DNA of 64,000 nucleotides from Pseudomonas schmalbachii (GTDB lineage: Bacteria > Pseudomonadota > Gammaproteobacteria > Pseudomonadales > Pseudomonadaceae): NCBI RefSeq assembly GCF_017589465.1, contig NZ_JAELYA010000003.1, positions 186,001 through 250,000 of the forward strand. Reading direction: 5' to 3'. Position 1 is the first letter of the stretch. Every line of letters begins with the position of its first letter. The position numbers and the translations under genes are program-made. Of this stretch, positions 11,816 to 21,549 are shown piece by piece. A model generated the notes under the pieces. That model ran no database searches, had not been told where the DNA came from, and saw only the letters and a program-made list of their open reading frames with translations.

Positions 11816-12808
11816 TCAACCAAGGCTGACCAATACCCGCCCCGTCTGCCCACCCGCGAGAATTTTCCTGATCTCCGCCGGCAGTGCATCGATACCCACT
11901 TCCCGCACCAGCGTTTCCAGACCATCCAGCTTCCACGCGCCGGCCAGCTTCTCCCACATGGCGATTTTCACCGCCAGCGGCAGCTCCACGGAGTCGACGC
12001 CGAGCAGGTTCACGCCGCGCAGAATGAACGGCATAACCGTCGCCTTGAACGAGGCCCCGGCGGTCAGGCCGCAGGCGGCGACGCTGCCGCCGTATTGCAG
12101 CGACTTCACCACGTTGAAGAGGATGTCGCCGCCGACGGTATCGACCGCGCCGGCCCATTGTTCCTTGAGCAGCAGCCGTTCCCCGCCTTCAGCCAGCGCA
12201 GCACGGTCGACGATCTCCTGTGCGCCAAGCTGCTTGAGAAACTCCGCCTGTTCCGGCTTGCCAGTGGAAGCGACCACCGTGTAGCCGAGCTTCGCCAGCA
12301 GCATTACTGCGATGCTGCCCACGCCACCCGTGGCACCGGTAACCAGAACCGGCCCGGAAGCCGGCGTCACTCCGGCGCGTTCCAGCTTGTCGACGCACAG
12401 TGCGGCGGTCAGGCCGGCGGTGCCGAGCATCATCGACTCGCGCTGGCTGAGACCCTGCGGGCGCTTGATCAGCCAGGCCGCCGGCACGCGGATGTACTGG
12501 CCGAAACCGCCCGGCGTGTTCATGCCGAGGTCGTAACCGGTGACGATCACCTCGTCGCCGGCGGCGAACTGCGCTACCGACGATTCCTCCACCACACCCG
12601 CGGCATCGATCCCCGGCGTGTGCGGATACTTGCGGGTAACGCCACGGTTACCGCTGGCGGACAGCGCGTCCTTGTAGTTCAGCGAGGAATACTTCACCCG
12701 CACCAGCACTTCGCCTGCCGGCAGATCGGCGATCTGCCGCTCGACTACCTGCTGGGCGAATGCGCCGTTCTCGCCTTCGGTCACCCACAGTGCCTTGAAT
12801 GCACCCAT
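11816..12808 (-). CDS. AcuI/YhdH-type NADPH-dependent acrylyl-CoA/quinone reductase
   Basis: A 330-residue zinc-free medium-chain dehydrogenase/reductase of the YhdH/AcuI group, which reduces acryloyl-CoA or related enones with NADPH. It has SSLNYKDALSASG near the N-terminus, GIDAAG, the nucleotide-binding GATGGVGSIA, and a C-terminus GRVLVSLG. The ATG at 12808 has GAGGAAG upstream with good spacing; the in-frame GTG two codons earlier overlaps that site. It lies 40 bp downstream of the sohB stop in the same direction. Confidence 0.87.
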   Translation of the reverse strand: MGAFKALWVTEGENGAFAQQVVERQIADLPAGEVLVRVKYSSLNYKDALSASGNRGVTRKYPHTPGIDAAGVVEESSVAQFAAGDEVIVTGYDLGMNTPGGFGQYIRVPAAWLIKRPQGLSQRESMMLGTAGLTAALCVDKLERAGVTPASGPVLVTGATGGVGSIAVMLLAKLGYTVVASTGKPEQAEFLKQLGAQEIVDRAALAEGGERLLLKEQWAGAVDTVGGDILFNVVKSLQYGGSVAACGLTAGASFKATVMPFILRGVNLLGVDSVELPLAVKIAMWEKLAGAWKLDGLETLVREVGIDALPAEIRKILAGGQTGRVLVSLG

Positions 12809-12848
12809 TTCCACTTCCTCTTTGTCGTTATTCGGTCGGCACGCGGAT

Positions 12849-13874
12849 TCATTGCCAGAAGCGGCTTCGCCCCAGGCGCTCCCACCAGGTCACCAGGACC
12901 CGGTCGATCACGGCGCTGACGCTCACGCCGAGGCGTTCCTGCATGGTTTTCTTGCGCACGAAACTCAACTGGTAGATATCCGCCACGCGGGCGCGCGTAG
13001 CCAGGTATTCGTCGCTGGTCTGGAGCTCGTCCACCAGTTGCTTGCCCAGCGCGGCCTGGCCGAGCCAGATCTCGCCAGTGGCGATCTCGTCGATGGAGAG
13101 CTGCGGGCGATAGCGGGCGACGAAGCCCTTGAACAGTTCATGGGTGGTTTCCAGGTCCTCCTGAAACTTCTCCCTGCCCTTCTCGGTGTTCTCGCCGAAG
13201 ACGGTCAGCGTACGCTTGTATTCGCCGGCGGTGAGCACCTCGAAATCGATATCGTGCTTCTTCAGCAGCCGGTGCAGGTTGGGCAACTGGGCGACCACAC
13301 CGATGGAGCCGAGGATGGCGAACGGCGCGGAAAGGATCTTCTGGCCGATGCAGGCCATCATGTAGCCGCCGCTGGCCGCGACCTTGTCCACGCAGACCGT
13401 CAGCGGCACCCCGGCGTCGCGGATGCGCGCCAGCTGCGAGGCGGCCAGGCCGTAGCCATGCACCATGCCGCCGCCGCTTTCCAGGCGCAGCACCACTTCG
13501 TCCTCGGCGGTCGCCATGCTCAGCAGCGCAGTCACCTCGTGGCGCAGGTGATCGGTGGCGGACGCCTTGATGTCACCATCGAAGTCCAGCACGTAGACCC
13601 GTGGCTTCTGTATACCTTCCTTCTTCGCCCGCTTGGCTTCCTTCGCCTCGGCCTTGTGCAGGGCCTTCAGCTTGTCCTTCTCCAGCACACTGTGCTGCAG
13701 CCGCTCGCGCAGCTCCTTGTAGAAGTCATTCAGCTTGCGTACGTCGAGATGACCGCCGCCGGAGCGCCGCCCGCGATCCCGCAAGGCCGCGACAACCACC
13801 AGCACCACGACCACCGCCACCAGCACGGTGAACGTCTTGGCCAGGAAACTTGCGTAATCGGCTAGAAACTCCAC
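12849..13874 (-). CDS. sohB: SohB-type inner-membrane serine protease (S49)
   Basis: A 341-residue periplasm-facing peptidase of family S49. An N-terminal membrane anchor (about residues 8-30) precedes a charged Lys/Ala-rich linker. The protease domain follows, with the nucleophile Ser in VAASGGYMMA and the Lys general base in GEYKRTLT. The GTG start at 13874 follows a strong AGGAGG; the ORF could open 56 residues earlier but that stretch has no ribosome-binding site. Members degrade signal peptides and other periplasmic substrates. Divergent from the histidine phosphatase gene. Confidence 0.9.
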   Translation of the reverse strand: MEFLADYASFLAKTFTVLVAVVVVLVVVAALRDRGRRSGGGHLDVRKLNDFYKELRERLQHSVLEKDKLKALHKAEAKEAKRAKKEGIQKPRVYVLDFDGDIKASATDHLRHEVTALLSMATAEDEVVLRLESGGGMVHGYGLAASQLARIRDAGVPLTVCVDKVAASGGYMMACIGQKILSAPFAILGSIGVVAQLPNLHRLLKKHDIDFEVLTAGEYKRTLTVFGENTEKGREKFQEDLETTHELFKGFVARYRPQLSIDEIATGEIWLGQAALGKQLVDELQTSDEYLATRARVADIYQLSFVRKKTMQERLGVSVSAVIDRVLVTWWERLGRSRFWQ

Positions 13875-14079
13875 ACTTCCTCCTCGTGCAACTGTCCCGC
13901 GCCCGTCTACCGGGCGATTCCATCCAGCAAGCATAACCACGCCACCCCGCAGCGACCAGCGCCCTCCCCCCGCCGAATCGGATGGAAACAGCAATTCAAA
14001 CAAACGTATGAATTTCCGTTGACAGCCCCAGGTGATCCTCATAACCTCGCGAAACTTTCAATCCGGCCGAGATTCGCGA

Positions 14080-14790
14080 GTGGGCACTATCTATCTGATT
14101 CGACATGGCCAGGCCTCGTTCGGCGCCAGCAACTACGACAAGCTGTCGCCGACCGGCATCCAGCAGGCTGAAGTCCTTGGCAATCACCTGGCCAGCCTGG
14201 GCGTGCATTTCGACCGCTGCCTCAGCGGCGATCTGGAACGCCAGCAGCACACCGCACAGCTTGCACTCGCCGGCATGGGCAATGCCGACTTCGGCATGCC
14301 GACACTGGAAATCGACCCGGCCTTCAACGAGTTCGACGCCGACGCGGTGATCCGCGCGCACCTGCCCGACCTGCTCCACGACGAGCCGAATGCCCTGCAT
14401 GTAATGCGCCACGCCGCGGAAAACCGCGCCGAGTTCCAGCGCCTGTTCTCCCTGGTGATCGCCCGCTGGACCTCCGGCGAGCACGAGAAGGACGGACTGG
14501 TCAGTTGGCAGCACTTCGTCGAAGGCGTGCATGGCGGCCTCCAGCGTCTGCTGCAGGAGGCCAGCGGCAGGCAGCGGATCGGCGTGTTCACCTCGGGCGG
14601 CACCATCACCGCCATGCTCCAGCTGGTCACCGGGATTCCGCCGCTGAAGGCGTTCGAACTCAACTGGCAGATCGTCAATACTTCGCTTAGCCGCCTCAAG
14701 TTCCGTGGCAGCGAAGTGTCCCTGGCTTCCTTCAACAGTCACGTACATCTGGAACTGTTGAAGGCGCCGGAGCTCATCACCTATCGATGA
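14080..14790 (+). CDS. Histidine phosphatase (phosphoglycerate mutase-like)
   Basis: A 236-residue phosphohydrolase with the catalytic LIRHGQ motif at residues 6-11 and a second-histidine context FTSGGTITAML in the C-terminal half, where the usual GH is replaced by SGG. I chose the GTG at 14080, which gives the family start M-G-T-I-Y-L-I-R-H-G. An upstream ATG (14032) adds 16 unrelated residues, and neither has a strong ribosome-binding site. The substrate is unknown. An SCP2 gene follows after 58 bp, probably in one transcript. Confidence 0.82.
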   Translation: MGTIYLIRHGQASFGASNYDKLSPTGIQQAEVLGNHLASLGVHFDRCLSGDLERQQHTAQLALAGMGNADFGMPTLEIDPAFNEFDADAVIRAHLPDLLHDEPNALHVMRHAAENRAEFQRLFSLVIARWTSGEHEKDGLVSWQHFVEGVHGGLQRLLQEASGRQRIGVFTSGGTITAMLQLVTGIPPLKAFELNWQIVNTSLSRLKFRGSEVSLASFNSHVHLELLKAPELITYR

Positions 14791-14848
14791 CTACCGGCCT
14801 GTTGCGACGTCACGGATCGCACCTATAAACCTGAAAAAGGAAAAGAAC

Positions 14849-15163
14849 ATGACCTCCGTTGCTGACATCGTCTCCACCATGCAAAGCAAGTTCAACGCCA
14901 GCGCGGCCTCCGGCCTGGACCTGGTGTTCCAGTTCAACATCGAAGACGGCGACAACCACTACCTGGTGGTCAAGGACGGTACCTGCGAAGTCCAGCAAGG
15001 CGACGCGGAGAACCCCAACGTCACCCTGATCATGGACACCGAGACCCTGAAAGGCATCACCAGCGGCGAGACCGATGGCATGCAGGCCTTCATGGCCGGC
15101 AAGCTGCGCGCCGAAGGCGACATGATGCTGGCGCTCAAGCTGAGCGAACTGTTCCCGGTGTGA
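14849..15163 (+). CDS. SCP2 sterol-carrier domain protein
   Basis: A 104-residue protein that is a single SCP2 domain, with the signature D-x-x-Y-L-V-V-K-D-G-T, DTETLKGITSGE and the AFMAGKLRAEGDMMLALKL helix. The family binds acyl or lipid ligands in a hydrophobic tunnel. AAAGGAAAAG precedes the ATG. A terminator follows at 15191. The neighbours (phosphotransferase and SDR of acyl-CoA type) suggest a role in acyl metabolism; this is inference from context. Confidence 0.9.
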   Translation: MTSVADIVSTMQSKFNASAASGLDLVFQFNIEDGDNHYLVVKDGTCEVQQGDAENPNVTLIMDTETLKGITSGETDGMQAFMAGKLRAEGDMMLALKLSELFPV

Positions 15164-15190
15164 TTCGGTAGTCGCCGAGCCATGCCAGAA

Positions 15191-15219
15191 AAACCGGAGT
15201 CCCCAGCTCCGGTTTTTTT
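15191..15219 (+). terminator. Intrinsic terminator after the SCP2 gene
   Basis: Stem AAACCGGAG/CTCCGGTTT with a 7-nt loop is followed by a run of seven T. Confidence 0.9.
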
Positions 15220-15225
15220 ATGTCC

Positions 15226-15283
15226 GTAGGGCGGGTGCAACCCGCCATGACTCTTCCGGACTGGCGGGTTGCACCCGCCCTAC
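15226..15283. repeat. Intergenic inverted repeat, GTAGGGCGGGT family
   Basis: Arms GTAGGGCGGGTGCAACCCGCC and its complement, each itself a small hairpin, flank a short centre. Close relatives lie at 17441-17497 (G-to-A variants) and 45675-45697 (single arm). Confidence 0.8.
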
Positions 15284-15425
15284 CCGGTTTCCGCGGTGAA
15301 CTTCTCCCGTCCGCAGCATTGTGCGGGAAGTGAATCAGGCTGTTTGATCGGGCTGCAACACGCTCGCCAATAAAGGCCCGCCGCGCTTGTGAGGGCATGG
15401 CACGGACATTAGATTAGTCAATTAT

Positions 15426-15464
15426 CACCTGCCGCCATCATTGCCATTACTGATGCGGCGGGTG
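15426..15464. repeat. Imperfect inverted repeat upstream of the phosphotransferase operon
   Basis: Arms CACCTGCCGCCATCA and TGATGCGGCGGGTG pair with one mismatch and one bulge, 60 bp before the next gene's start. It could be an operator or an mRNA leader hairpin. The rest of the gap 15,284-15,524 shows no gene. Confidence 0.4.
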
Positions 15465-15524
15465 GTGCTTTCCAGCCTGGCGGGCGTGCCGCCAGAAGCC
15501 TGACAGATAACAAAAGGGCCCAGC

Positions 15525-16592
15525 ATGTCGCTTACCGACCAGACCATCCGCAGCCGCGAAGGCGAAGAACTCGACGCCGCCGTTATCGATGCCTATCTCA
15601 AGGAGCACATCCCCGGCCTGCAGGGCACACCGCGGATCAGCCAGTTCCCCGGCGGCGCCTCGAACCTGACCTATCTGCTGCAGTACGACAGCCACGAGCT
15701 GGTCCTGCGCCGCCCGCCGTTCGGCCACAAGGCCAAGTCGGCCCACGACATGGGCCGCGAGTTCCGCATCCTCAACCGCCTCAATGCCGGCTTCCCGTAC
15801 TGCCCGAAGGCGTACGTGCACTGCACCGACGAGTCGGTCATCGGCGCCGAGTTCTATGTGATGGAGCGGGTCAACGGCATCATCCTGCGCTCCGAACTGC
15901 CGGAGGGCCTGCAGCTCGACGAAGCGCAGGCGCACTCCCTGTGCAAGAGCTTCATCGACAAGCTGGTCGACCTGCACAACGTCGACTACAACGCCTGCGG
16001 CCTCGCCGACCTGGGCAAGCCGGAAGGTTATGTCGAGCGCCAGGTGAACGGCTGGATCGACCGCTACCGGAAGGCCCTGACTCCCGATGCGCCGAGCTGG
16101 GAAAACGTGATCGCCTGGCTGCGCGAGAAGATGCCGGCCGACCATCCCAGACCGGGCATCGTGCATAACGACTACCGCTTCGACAACGTCATCCTCGACG
16201 CGAACAACCCGATGGAAATCATCGGCGTGCTGGACTGGGAGATGACCACCATCGGCGACCCGCTGATGGACCTGGGCAACACCCTCGCCTACTGGATCGA
16301 GGCTAACGACCCGCAGCCGGTGCACGGCATGCGCATGCAGCCCAGCCACCTGCCGGGCATGCTGACCCGCCGCGAGTTCGTCGATTACTACGCCGAGCGC
16401 GCCGGCATCCGCATCGACAACTTCGACTACTACTACTGCTTCGGCCTGTTTCGCCTGGCGGGCATCGTCCAGCAGATCTACTACCGCTTCTTCCACGGCC
16501 AGACCAAGGATCAGCGCTTCGCCAGGTTCATCCACATGAACAAGCTGCTGGAGCAGATGAGCCAGCAAGTCATCGCCAAATCCCAGCTGTAA
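15525..16592 (+). CDS. ACAD10-like phosphotransferase (acyl-CoA associated kinase)
   Basis: A 355-residue protein of the aminoglycoside phosphotransferase-like fold. It shows FPGGASNLTYLL (N-lobe), the catalytic loop GIVHNDYRFDNVI (Asp base) and the metal-binding LDWEMTTIGDPLMDLGN. Eukaryotic ACAD10/11 and bacterial LvaA carry the same domain and phosphorylate 4-hydroxyacyl-CoAs. An SDR gene follows after 25 bp. No DUF6285 partner is next to it, unlike the second copy at 36701-37765. The substrate is unknown. Confidence 0.85.
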   Translation: MSLTDQTIRSREGEELDAAVIDAYLKEHIPGLQGTPRISQFPGGASNLTYLLQYDSHELVLRRPPFGHKAKSAHDMGREFRILNRLNAGFPYCPKAYVHCTDESVIGAEFYVMERVNGIILRSELPEGLQLDEAQAHSLCKSFIDKLVDLHNVDYNACGLADLGKPEGYVERQVNGWIDRYRKALTPDAPSWENVIAWLREKMPADHPRPGIVHNDYRFDNVILDANNPMEIIGVLDWEMTTIGDPLMDLGNTLAYWIEANDPQPVHGMRMQPSHLPGMLTRREFVDYYAERAGIRIDNFDYYYCFGLFRLAGIVQQIYYRFFHGQTKDQRFARFIHMNKLLEQMSQQVIAKSQL

Positions 16593-16617
16593 CCCGGATC
16601 AAAACAAGGGGAATCTC

Positions 16618-17385
16618 ATGTCCAAGACCCATCTGTTCGACCTCGACGGCAAGATCGCCTTCGTTTCCGGCGCCAGCCGCGGCATTGGCGAAGCCATCGC
16701 CAAGCTGCTGGCCCAGCAAGGCGCCCATGTGATCGTATCGAGCCGCAAGATCGACGGCTGCCAGGCGGTAGCCGACGCGATCATCGCCGACGGCGGCAAG
16801 GCCACCGCCATCGCCTGTCACATCGGCGAGATGGAGCAGATCCAGAGCGTCTTCGCGCAGATCCGCGAGCAGTTCGGCCGCCTCGACATCCTGGTCAACA
16901 ACGCCGCCACCAACCCGCAGTTCGCCCACGTGCTGGATACCGACCTGACGGCCTTCCAGAAGACCGTGGACGTGAACATCCGCGGCTACTACTTCATGTC
17001 CATCGAAGGCGGCAAGCTGATGAAGGAAAACGGCGGCGGCAGCATCATCAACGTCGCCTCGATCAACGGCGTCACCCCCGGCGACTTCCAGGGCATCTAC
17101 TCGGTGACCAAGGCCGCGGTGATCAGCATGACCAAGGTGTTCGCCAAGGAGTGCGCGCAGTTCGGCATCCGCTGCAACGCCCTGCTGCCGGGCCTGACCG
17201 ACACCAAGTTCGCCTCGGCCCTGGTGAGCAACGACGCGATCCGCAACGAGGCGATGCAGCACATCCCGCTGAAGCGCGTGGCCGATCCGAGCGAAATGGC
17301 CGGCGCGGTGCTCTACCTCGCCAGCGATGCCTCCAGCTACACCACCGGCGTCTCGCTGAACGTGGACGGCGGCTTCCTCGCCTGA
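16618..17385 (+). CDS. Short-chain dehydrogenase/reductase
   Basis: A 255-residue classical SDR with the cofactor motif SGASRGIG, NNAA, catalytic YSVTK (S in NVASINGV, Y and K in YSVTKAAV) and the C-terminal NVDGGFLA. Thirty-odd residues after the active site are typical of 3-hydroxyacyl reductases. AGGGGAA precedes the ATG. It is paired with the phosphotransferase, which suggests joint work on a hydroxyacyl substrate. A terminator follows at 17402. Confidence 0.9.
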   Translation: MSKTHLFDLDGKIAFVSGASRGIGEAIAKLLAQQGAHVIVSSRKIDGCQAVADAIIADGGKATAIACHIGEMEQIQSVFAQIREQFGRLDILVNNAATNPQFAHVLDTDLTAFQKTVDVNIRGYYFMSIEGGKLMKENGGGSIINVASINGVTPGDFQGIYSVTKAAVISMTKVFAKECAQFGIRCNALLPGLTDTKFASALVSNDAIRNEAMQHIPLKRVADPSEMAGAVLYLASDASSYTTGVSLNVDGGFLA

Positions 17386-17401
17386 TTGCAGCGGGACAAT
17401 G

Positions 17402-17429
17402 AAAAAGGGAGCCGCATGGCTCCCTTTTT
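17402..17429. terminator. Intrinsic terminator, bidirectional
   Basis: Perfect stem AAAAAGGGAGCC/GGCTCCCTTTTT with a 4-nt loop. It ends the SDR operon and can also serve the convergent gene. Confidence 0.9.
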
Positions 17430-17440
17430 CAGTTCCAGAG

Positions 17441-17497
17441 GTAGGGCGGGTGAAACCCGCCACATACGCCTGAGCTGGCGGGTTTCACCCGCCCTAC
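17441..17497. repeat. Intergenic inverted repeat, GTAGGGCGGGT family
   Basis: Same family as 15226-15283 with a GGTGAAACCC variant of the arm. It ends 3 bp from the stop of the next, convergent gene. Confidence 0.8.
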
Positions 17498-17500
17498 CGT

Positions 17501-18145
17501 TCAGTTCCAGTCTTTCAGGGCTTGAGTGGCGGCCTGGTTGAGCGGTTCGGCGGATAGTCCGGCAGGCCCGTAGCGCACGGCGAATACCGCGTCGTCGGCC
17601 ATCGGCAGGAAGGTCACCCGTCCGGCCTTCGGTTCGAACAGCAGCAGGTCGTGGCGGCCGTCGCGCAGCCAGCGCCACAGGTCCACACGATACTTGCCGT
17701 CGGCCAGCGGCACCCGGCGTGCCCGGTACTGCTGCTCGATCGCCAGGAAGCGCCCACTCAGCGCCTGCAGGCGATAGCCCGGCGCCAGCCCGATCAGCGA
17801 TCCCAGTCCCTTCCACTGCATGATCCGCGCATCCAGTTGCCAGAGATCGCCGGCCAGATCGACCGTTCGCTCGTCGTTGCCCTCCAGCAGCTTCACCTTG
17901 AACTGCTGCGGCCCTTCCCGGTGGAAACTCAGTGTCACTATGGGGCGCTCTTCCGACAGCGGCGAATAGCTGAGCAGGTCGCGGGCGACCAGCGCCAGCA
18001 GCACTGCCACGGCAATGAAGGCCAGCCCCGCACAACCGCGCAGCCAGCCGAGGAACCAGTGACGGTCGAACAGGATGCGCGCGGCGACCAGCACTGCCAG
18101 GACGGCAATCAGCACAAATGCCCAGGCGAGACCGTCGTACTGCAT
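17501..18145 (-). CDS. Membrane protein with two N-terminal helices, unknown function
   Basis: A 214-residue protein. Two membrane segments (about residues 6-26 and 38-58, LAFIAVAVLLALVARDLL) are followed by a soluble domain of about 150 residues rich in beta-type sequence. I recognise no motif. The ATG at 18145 has AAGGA 9 nt upstream; the ATG 6 codons earlier does not. It is divergent from the TSUP gene. Similar proteins occur at this place in other pseudomonads and are sometimes annotated as cation/multidrug efflux-related without evidence. Confidence 0.75.
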   Translation of the reverse strand: MQYDGLAWAFVLIAVLAVLVAARILFDRHWFLGWLRGCAGLAFIAVAVLLALVARDLLSYSPLSEERPIVTLSFHREGPQQFKVKLLEGNDERTVDLAGDLWQLDARIMQWKGLGSLIGLAPGYRLQALSGRFLAIEQQYRARRVPLADGKYRVDLWRWLRDGRHDLLLFEPKAGRVTFLPMADDAVFAVRYGPAGLSAEPLNQAATQALKDWN

Positions 18146-18226
18146 GGAGTCAGTTCCTTCCATCTAGAATTGTCGGCATTATGCGCACCCCGCTGAAGTA
18201 CGGCCAGCCAGACCGTCGCAGCCCGG

Positions 18227-19024
18227 ATGCAGGACCTGCCTTTCATGCCCTTCGAACTCGCCGTCGATCCCGTCACGCTCGCCATTCTCGCCGCCGTCGC
18301 CTTCCTCGCCGGTTTCATCGATGCCATCGCCGGTGGCGGCGGGCTGTTGACCATCCCTGCCCTGCTCACCGCCGGCGTGCCGCCGCACCTGGCGCTCGGC
18401 ACCAACAAGCTGAGCGCTACCTTCGGTTCGGCGACCGCCAGCTTCACCTTCTACCGGCGCAAGCTGTTCGACCCGCAGAAGTGGCGCAATGCGCTGGTCG
18501 CCACCGCCATCGGCGCGGCGGTCGGTGCCTGGAGCGTGCACCTGATGCCGGCGGAATGGCTGAACAGGATGCTCCCGGTCGTGGTGTTCGCCTGTGGCGT
18601 CTACCTGCTGCTGGGCAAGACGCCGGAAGCGCCGCTGGACGCCAATCCCGACGTGGCGCAGCGCCGCCAGTGGCCGCAGGGGCTGTCGCTGGGCTTCTAC
18701 GATGGCGTGGCCGGCCCGGGCACGGGCGCCTTCTGGACCGTCAGCACCCTGCTCATGTACCCGCTGGACCTGGTGCGCGCCAGCGGCGTGGCGCGCAGCA
18801 TGAATTTCGTCAGCAACATCGTCTCGCTGGCGGTGTTCATCGCCTCGGGCAAGGTGATCTGGCTGATGGGCCTGTGCATGGGAGGCTCGCTGATGGTCGG
18901 CGCCTACCTTGGCGCGCGCACCGCCATCGGCGGCGGTGCGAAGTTCATCCGCCCGGTGTTCATCCTCGTGGTGCTGGCGCTGACTGCGCGCCTAGCCTGG
19001 CAGCACTGGTTCAGCGCGGCCTGA
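18227..19024 (+). CDS. TSUP/TauE-SafE family membrane transporter
   Basis: A 265-residue protein with about eight hydrophobic segments and the family motifs [18 protein letters not shown] and [11 protein letters not shown], repeated in weaker form in the second half ([15 protein letters not shown]). It is similar to E. coli YfcA. TSUP proteins move sulfite, sulfonates or other organic anions across the inner membrane. The 3' end overlaps the convergent nudC gene by 33 nt. The substrate is not predictable. Confidence 0.87.
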   Translation: MQDLPFMPFELAVDPVTLAILAAVAFLAGFIDAIAGGGGLLTIPALLTAGVPPHLALGTNKLSATFGSATASFTFYRRKLFDPQKWRNALVATAIGAAVGAWSVHLMPAEWLNRMLPVVVFACGVYLLLGKTPEAPLDANPDVAQRRQWPQGLSLGFYDGVAGPGTGAFWTVSTLLMYPLDLVRASGVARSMNFVSNIVSLAVFIASGKVIWLMGLCMGGSLMVGAYLGARTAIGGGAKFIRPVFILVVLALTARLAWQHWFSAA

Positions 19025-19825
19025 GCGGCGCGCCAGGAACAGATCGATCAGATAGCGGGCGATGGAACGCTCGGCCGGCAGGCGCGGCAACGCGTCCATG
19101 CTGAACCAGGCGGCATCCTCGATCTCGTCCGCCTGCGGCACGATCTCGCCGCTGACGTATTCGGCGTGGAAACCCAGCATCAGCGAATGCGGGAACGGCC
19201 AGGGCTGGCTGCCCATGTAGCGGATGTTGCCGATCTCCAGCCCGACTTCCTCGCGCACCTCGCGCGCCACGCAATGCTCCACCGACTCGCCCGGTTCGAC
19301 GAAGCCGGCCAGGGTGCTGTACATGCCCGGCACGAAGCGTGGCGAGCGCGCCAGCAGCAGTTCGTCGCCGCGCGTCACCAGCACGATCATGCTCGGCGAC
19401 AGCAGCGGATAGCGCTGGATGCCGCAGCTCTCGCAGAGCATCGCGCGGTCACGCGGCATGCGCTGCGTGGGCTGGCCGCAACCACCGCAGAAACGGTTTT
19501 CCCGCGCCCAGGTGCCGATCTGGGTGGCGAAGCCGAGCATGGCGAAGATGTCGCTTTCCGCCTCCATCAGGAACTGGCGCAGACTGATCCAGCTGCAGCC
19601 GTCCATGGGACAGGGCTGGTCGATCTCCAGCAGGAACACCGGATCGCCATCGAAATGGCCGATGCCGTGCTCGGACAGCAGCGGCAAGTCCTGGCGCTTC
19701 AGCCAGTCGCGGGGGAACAGCACGCCATTGCTGTCGCCGAGGAACTGCTGCCGGCAGTGGGCGACCGCCCAGCCTCCGGAAACGGCGGGGTCGATCAGTG
19801 CGGATTGCCAACGACCGGTACGCAT
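18992..19825 (-). CDS. nudC: NAD+ / NADH pyrophosphatase, RNA deNADding enzyme
   Basis: A 277-residue Nudix hydrolase. It has the four-Cys zinc site (FCGGCG and CESCG), the Nudix box [20 protein letters not shown] in pieces followed by VGLE, and the NudC-specific [11 protein letters not shown] motif. The family cleaves NAD(H) and removes NAD caps from RNA. Its start overlaps the fimL stop by one base (TGATG), so it is coupled to fimL. Its 3' end overlaps the opposing TSUP gene. Confidence 0.94.
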   Translation of the reverse strand: MRTGRWQSALIDPAVSGGWAVAHCRQQFLGDSNGVLFPRDWLKRQDLPLLSEHGIGHFDGDPVFLLEIDQPCPMDGCSWISLRQFLMEAESDIFAMLGFATQIGTWARENRFCGGCGQPTQRMPRDRAMLCESCGIQRYPLLSPSMIVLVTRGDELLLARSPRFVPGMYSTLAGFVEPGESVEHCVAREVREEVGLEIGNIRYMGSQPWPFPHSLMLGFHAEYVSGEIVPQADEIEDAAWFSMDALPRLPAERSIARYLIDLFLARRSGRAEPVLPG

Positions 19826-21510
19826 CAGGCAGGCACCTCCATACCCAGCGCCTTGACGCTGTCACTGGCGACGTCGAGCACATCCGGCTGGCCTTCCATG
19901 CCGCGCACGGCGCCGCCTTCCAGGTAGTACTCCAGCCCGGTCAGCGCGTCGGCCAGGGTTTCCAGCATCTGCTCGGATGGCATCTGGGTCGTCTCGATCA
20001 TGTGTCGTTGAATGTAGTCCGCGCAGGCGCCGAGCAGCAGGCCCGCGCGTTCCTGGCTGAGGAACCAAAGGCCGCCGCGCACCGCATGCAGGCTGCCGGG
20101 GATGTTGGCCAGATGGAGCTTGTCGCCATCGGATTCCAGGTAGGAGGAAATCGCCCGCTTGGCCAGCGCCAGTCCGGCTCGCGCTTCCTCGATCACCACG
20201 ATGCGCGCCTCGGCGAGCTGGTGGCTGGCGAAGGAGTCGGCCTGCTGCAACGGCAGCGGTTCGTTGCGGGCGGACAGGCGTTCGCTGCCGCGTTCGAGGC
20301 CGCCGATCACGCTTTCCACGTAAAGCAGCGCCTCGGCCAGGGCGTTGAGCGCCGCCGGCGATTCCACCTCGCCCCTGGCGACCCACGAGGATACCGGCGC
20401 GAGCTGGGCCTGCAGGACCTGCTCCGGATTCTTCAGGCCGATCATGCCCAGGGTCTTGCCGAGCTTGCCAAGTTGCGCGTGCAGGGTCGCCAGGGCATCC
20501 GCCTGGTGCGCCCCGCGCTCCATCAGGTCGAGCTGATCCTTGACCGCGGTGAGCTCCTCGCGGATCGCCACCGACAACGAGCGGAACACCGCCCGCCCCG
20601 GGCCGGACAGGCGCTGCGATTCTTCCTCCAGCATCTGGTCGGTGAACGGCATCCGCTCCAGGTCGAAGATCTCGCGCAACTGGCTGGCGCGCGGCCCGTT
20701 GCTGCAGGCCAGCGCAGTCAGGTAGAGCAATTCCTTGAGCAATTGCCGCGGCGCCTCGTAGCGCTCGTTGGCCAGCAATTGCCGCAGTTCGCGGTCGATA
20801 CGGGCGAACAGCTGCTTGCGCGTCTTGCGCGGCAGCATGCGGGCATCCACCAGCGCTTCCAGCGCACCGGCGCCGATCCAGCACAGGCGGGTCCGCGCAG
20901 TGCCGCCCAGCAGCGCATCAACACGCGCCAGGGCGCGGCCCATCAGCTTCATGCCGGGATAGAGATTCTGCTCGCGCACCAGCCCGAGCAGCCCCACCTG
21001 GTACATGTGGCGCAGGCGGCGGATTTCATGGTTGAGGTCGGACACCTGCACGGCGGGCGCCGAGGCTTCCGGCGGGCGCGGCTTGTCGAGCCGGGCGCTG
21101 AAGAAGAAGCTTTCCGGCAGCGGCGGATGCCCCGCCGCCTGGCGCACTTCGTTGATCGCCGGCAGCAGCAGCTCGGGAATTTCCTGCTGCTGAACCTCGA
21201 GATTTTCCAGGTAGCGACGCAGCACGAAGAGCGCATTGCTCAGCGCGGCGAGCTGGCCGTCACGATCCTCGCCGGCGTCGGCGGGAATGTCGGTGGCCAG
21301 GCGCAGGGCTTCCTGCGCCAGCAGCTCGGCGCCCATCAGTTCGATCAGATTGAGCGTGCCGCGGATCTGCGCCAGGCATTCCACTGCGTGCTGCAGCAGA
21401 CTGCCGTTCTGCCGTTCGGCAATGAAGTGCTCGAGGTTCTGCTCGGCCTGCTCCATGGTGGCGAACAGCTCATCGCGTACCAGATTGAGGGAGGTTGCTC
21501 CTGTAACCAT
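19825..21510 (-). CDS. fimL: FimL, twitching motility / cAMP signalling scaffold
   Basis: A 561-residue protein, the length of P. aeruginosa FimL. It is largely helical and resembles the HPT-like part of ChpA but without phosphorylatable His sites. It begins [15 protein letters not shown] and has several four-helix-type blocks ([38 protein letters not shown]). In P. aeruginosa, FimL works with FimV and the Pil-Chp system to activate adenylate cyclase CyaB and so type IV pili and virulence genes. nudC follows with a 1-nt overlap. Confidence 0.9.
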   Translation of the reverse strand: MVTGATSLNLVRDELFATMEQAEQNLEHFIAERQNGSLLQHAVECLAQIRGTLNLIELMGAELLAQEALRLATDIPADAGEDRDGQLAALSNALFVLRRYLENLEVQQQEIPELLLPAINEVRQAAGHPPLPESFFFSARLDKPRPPEASAPAVQVSDLNHEIRRLRHMYQVGLLGLVREQNLYPGMKLMGRALARVDALLGGTARTRLCWIGAGALEALVDARMLPRKTRKQLFARIDRELRQLLANERYEAPRQLLKELLYLTALACSNGPRASQLREIFDLERMPFTDQMLEEESQRLSGPGRAVFRSLSVAIREELTAVKDQLDLMERGAHQADALATLHAQLGKLGKTLGMIGLKNPEQVLQAQLAPVSSWVARGEVESPAALNALAEALLYVESVIGGLERGSERLSARNEPLPLQQADSFASHQLAEARIVVIEEARAGLALAKRAISSYLESDGDKLHLANIPGSLHAVRGGLWFLSQERAGLLLGACADYIQRHMIETTQMPSEQMLETLADALTGLEYYLEGGAVRGMEGQPDVLDVASDSVKALGMEVPA

Positions 21511-21549
21511 CGACCTAGTGCGCCTCCTGTGCGCATGACTGCAACTGCT

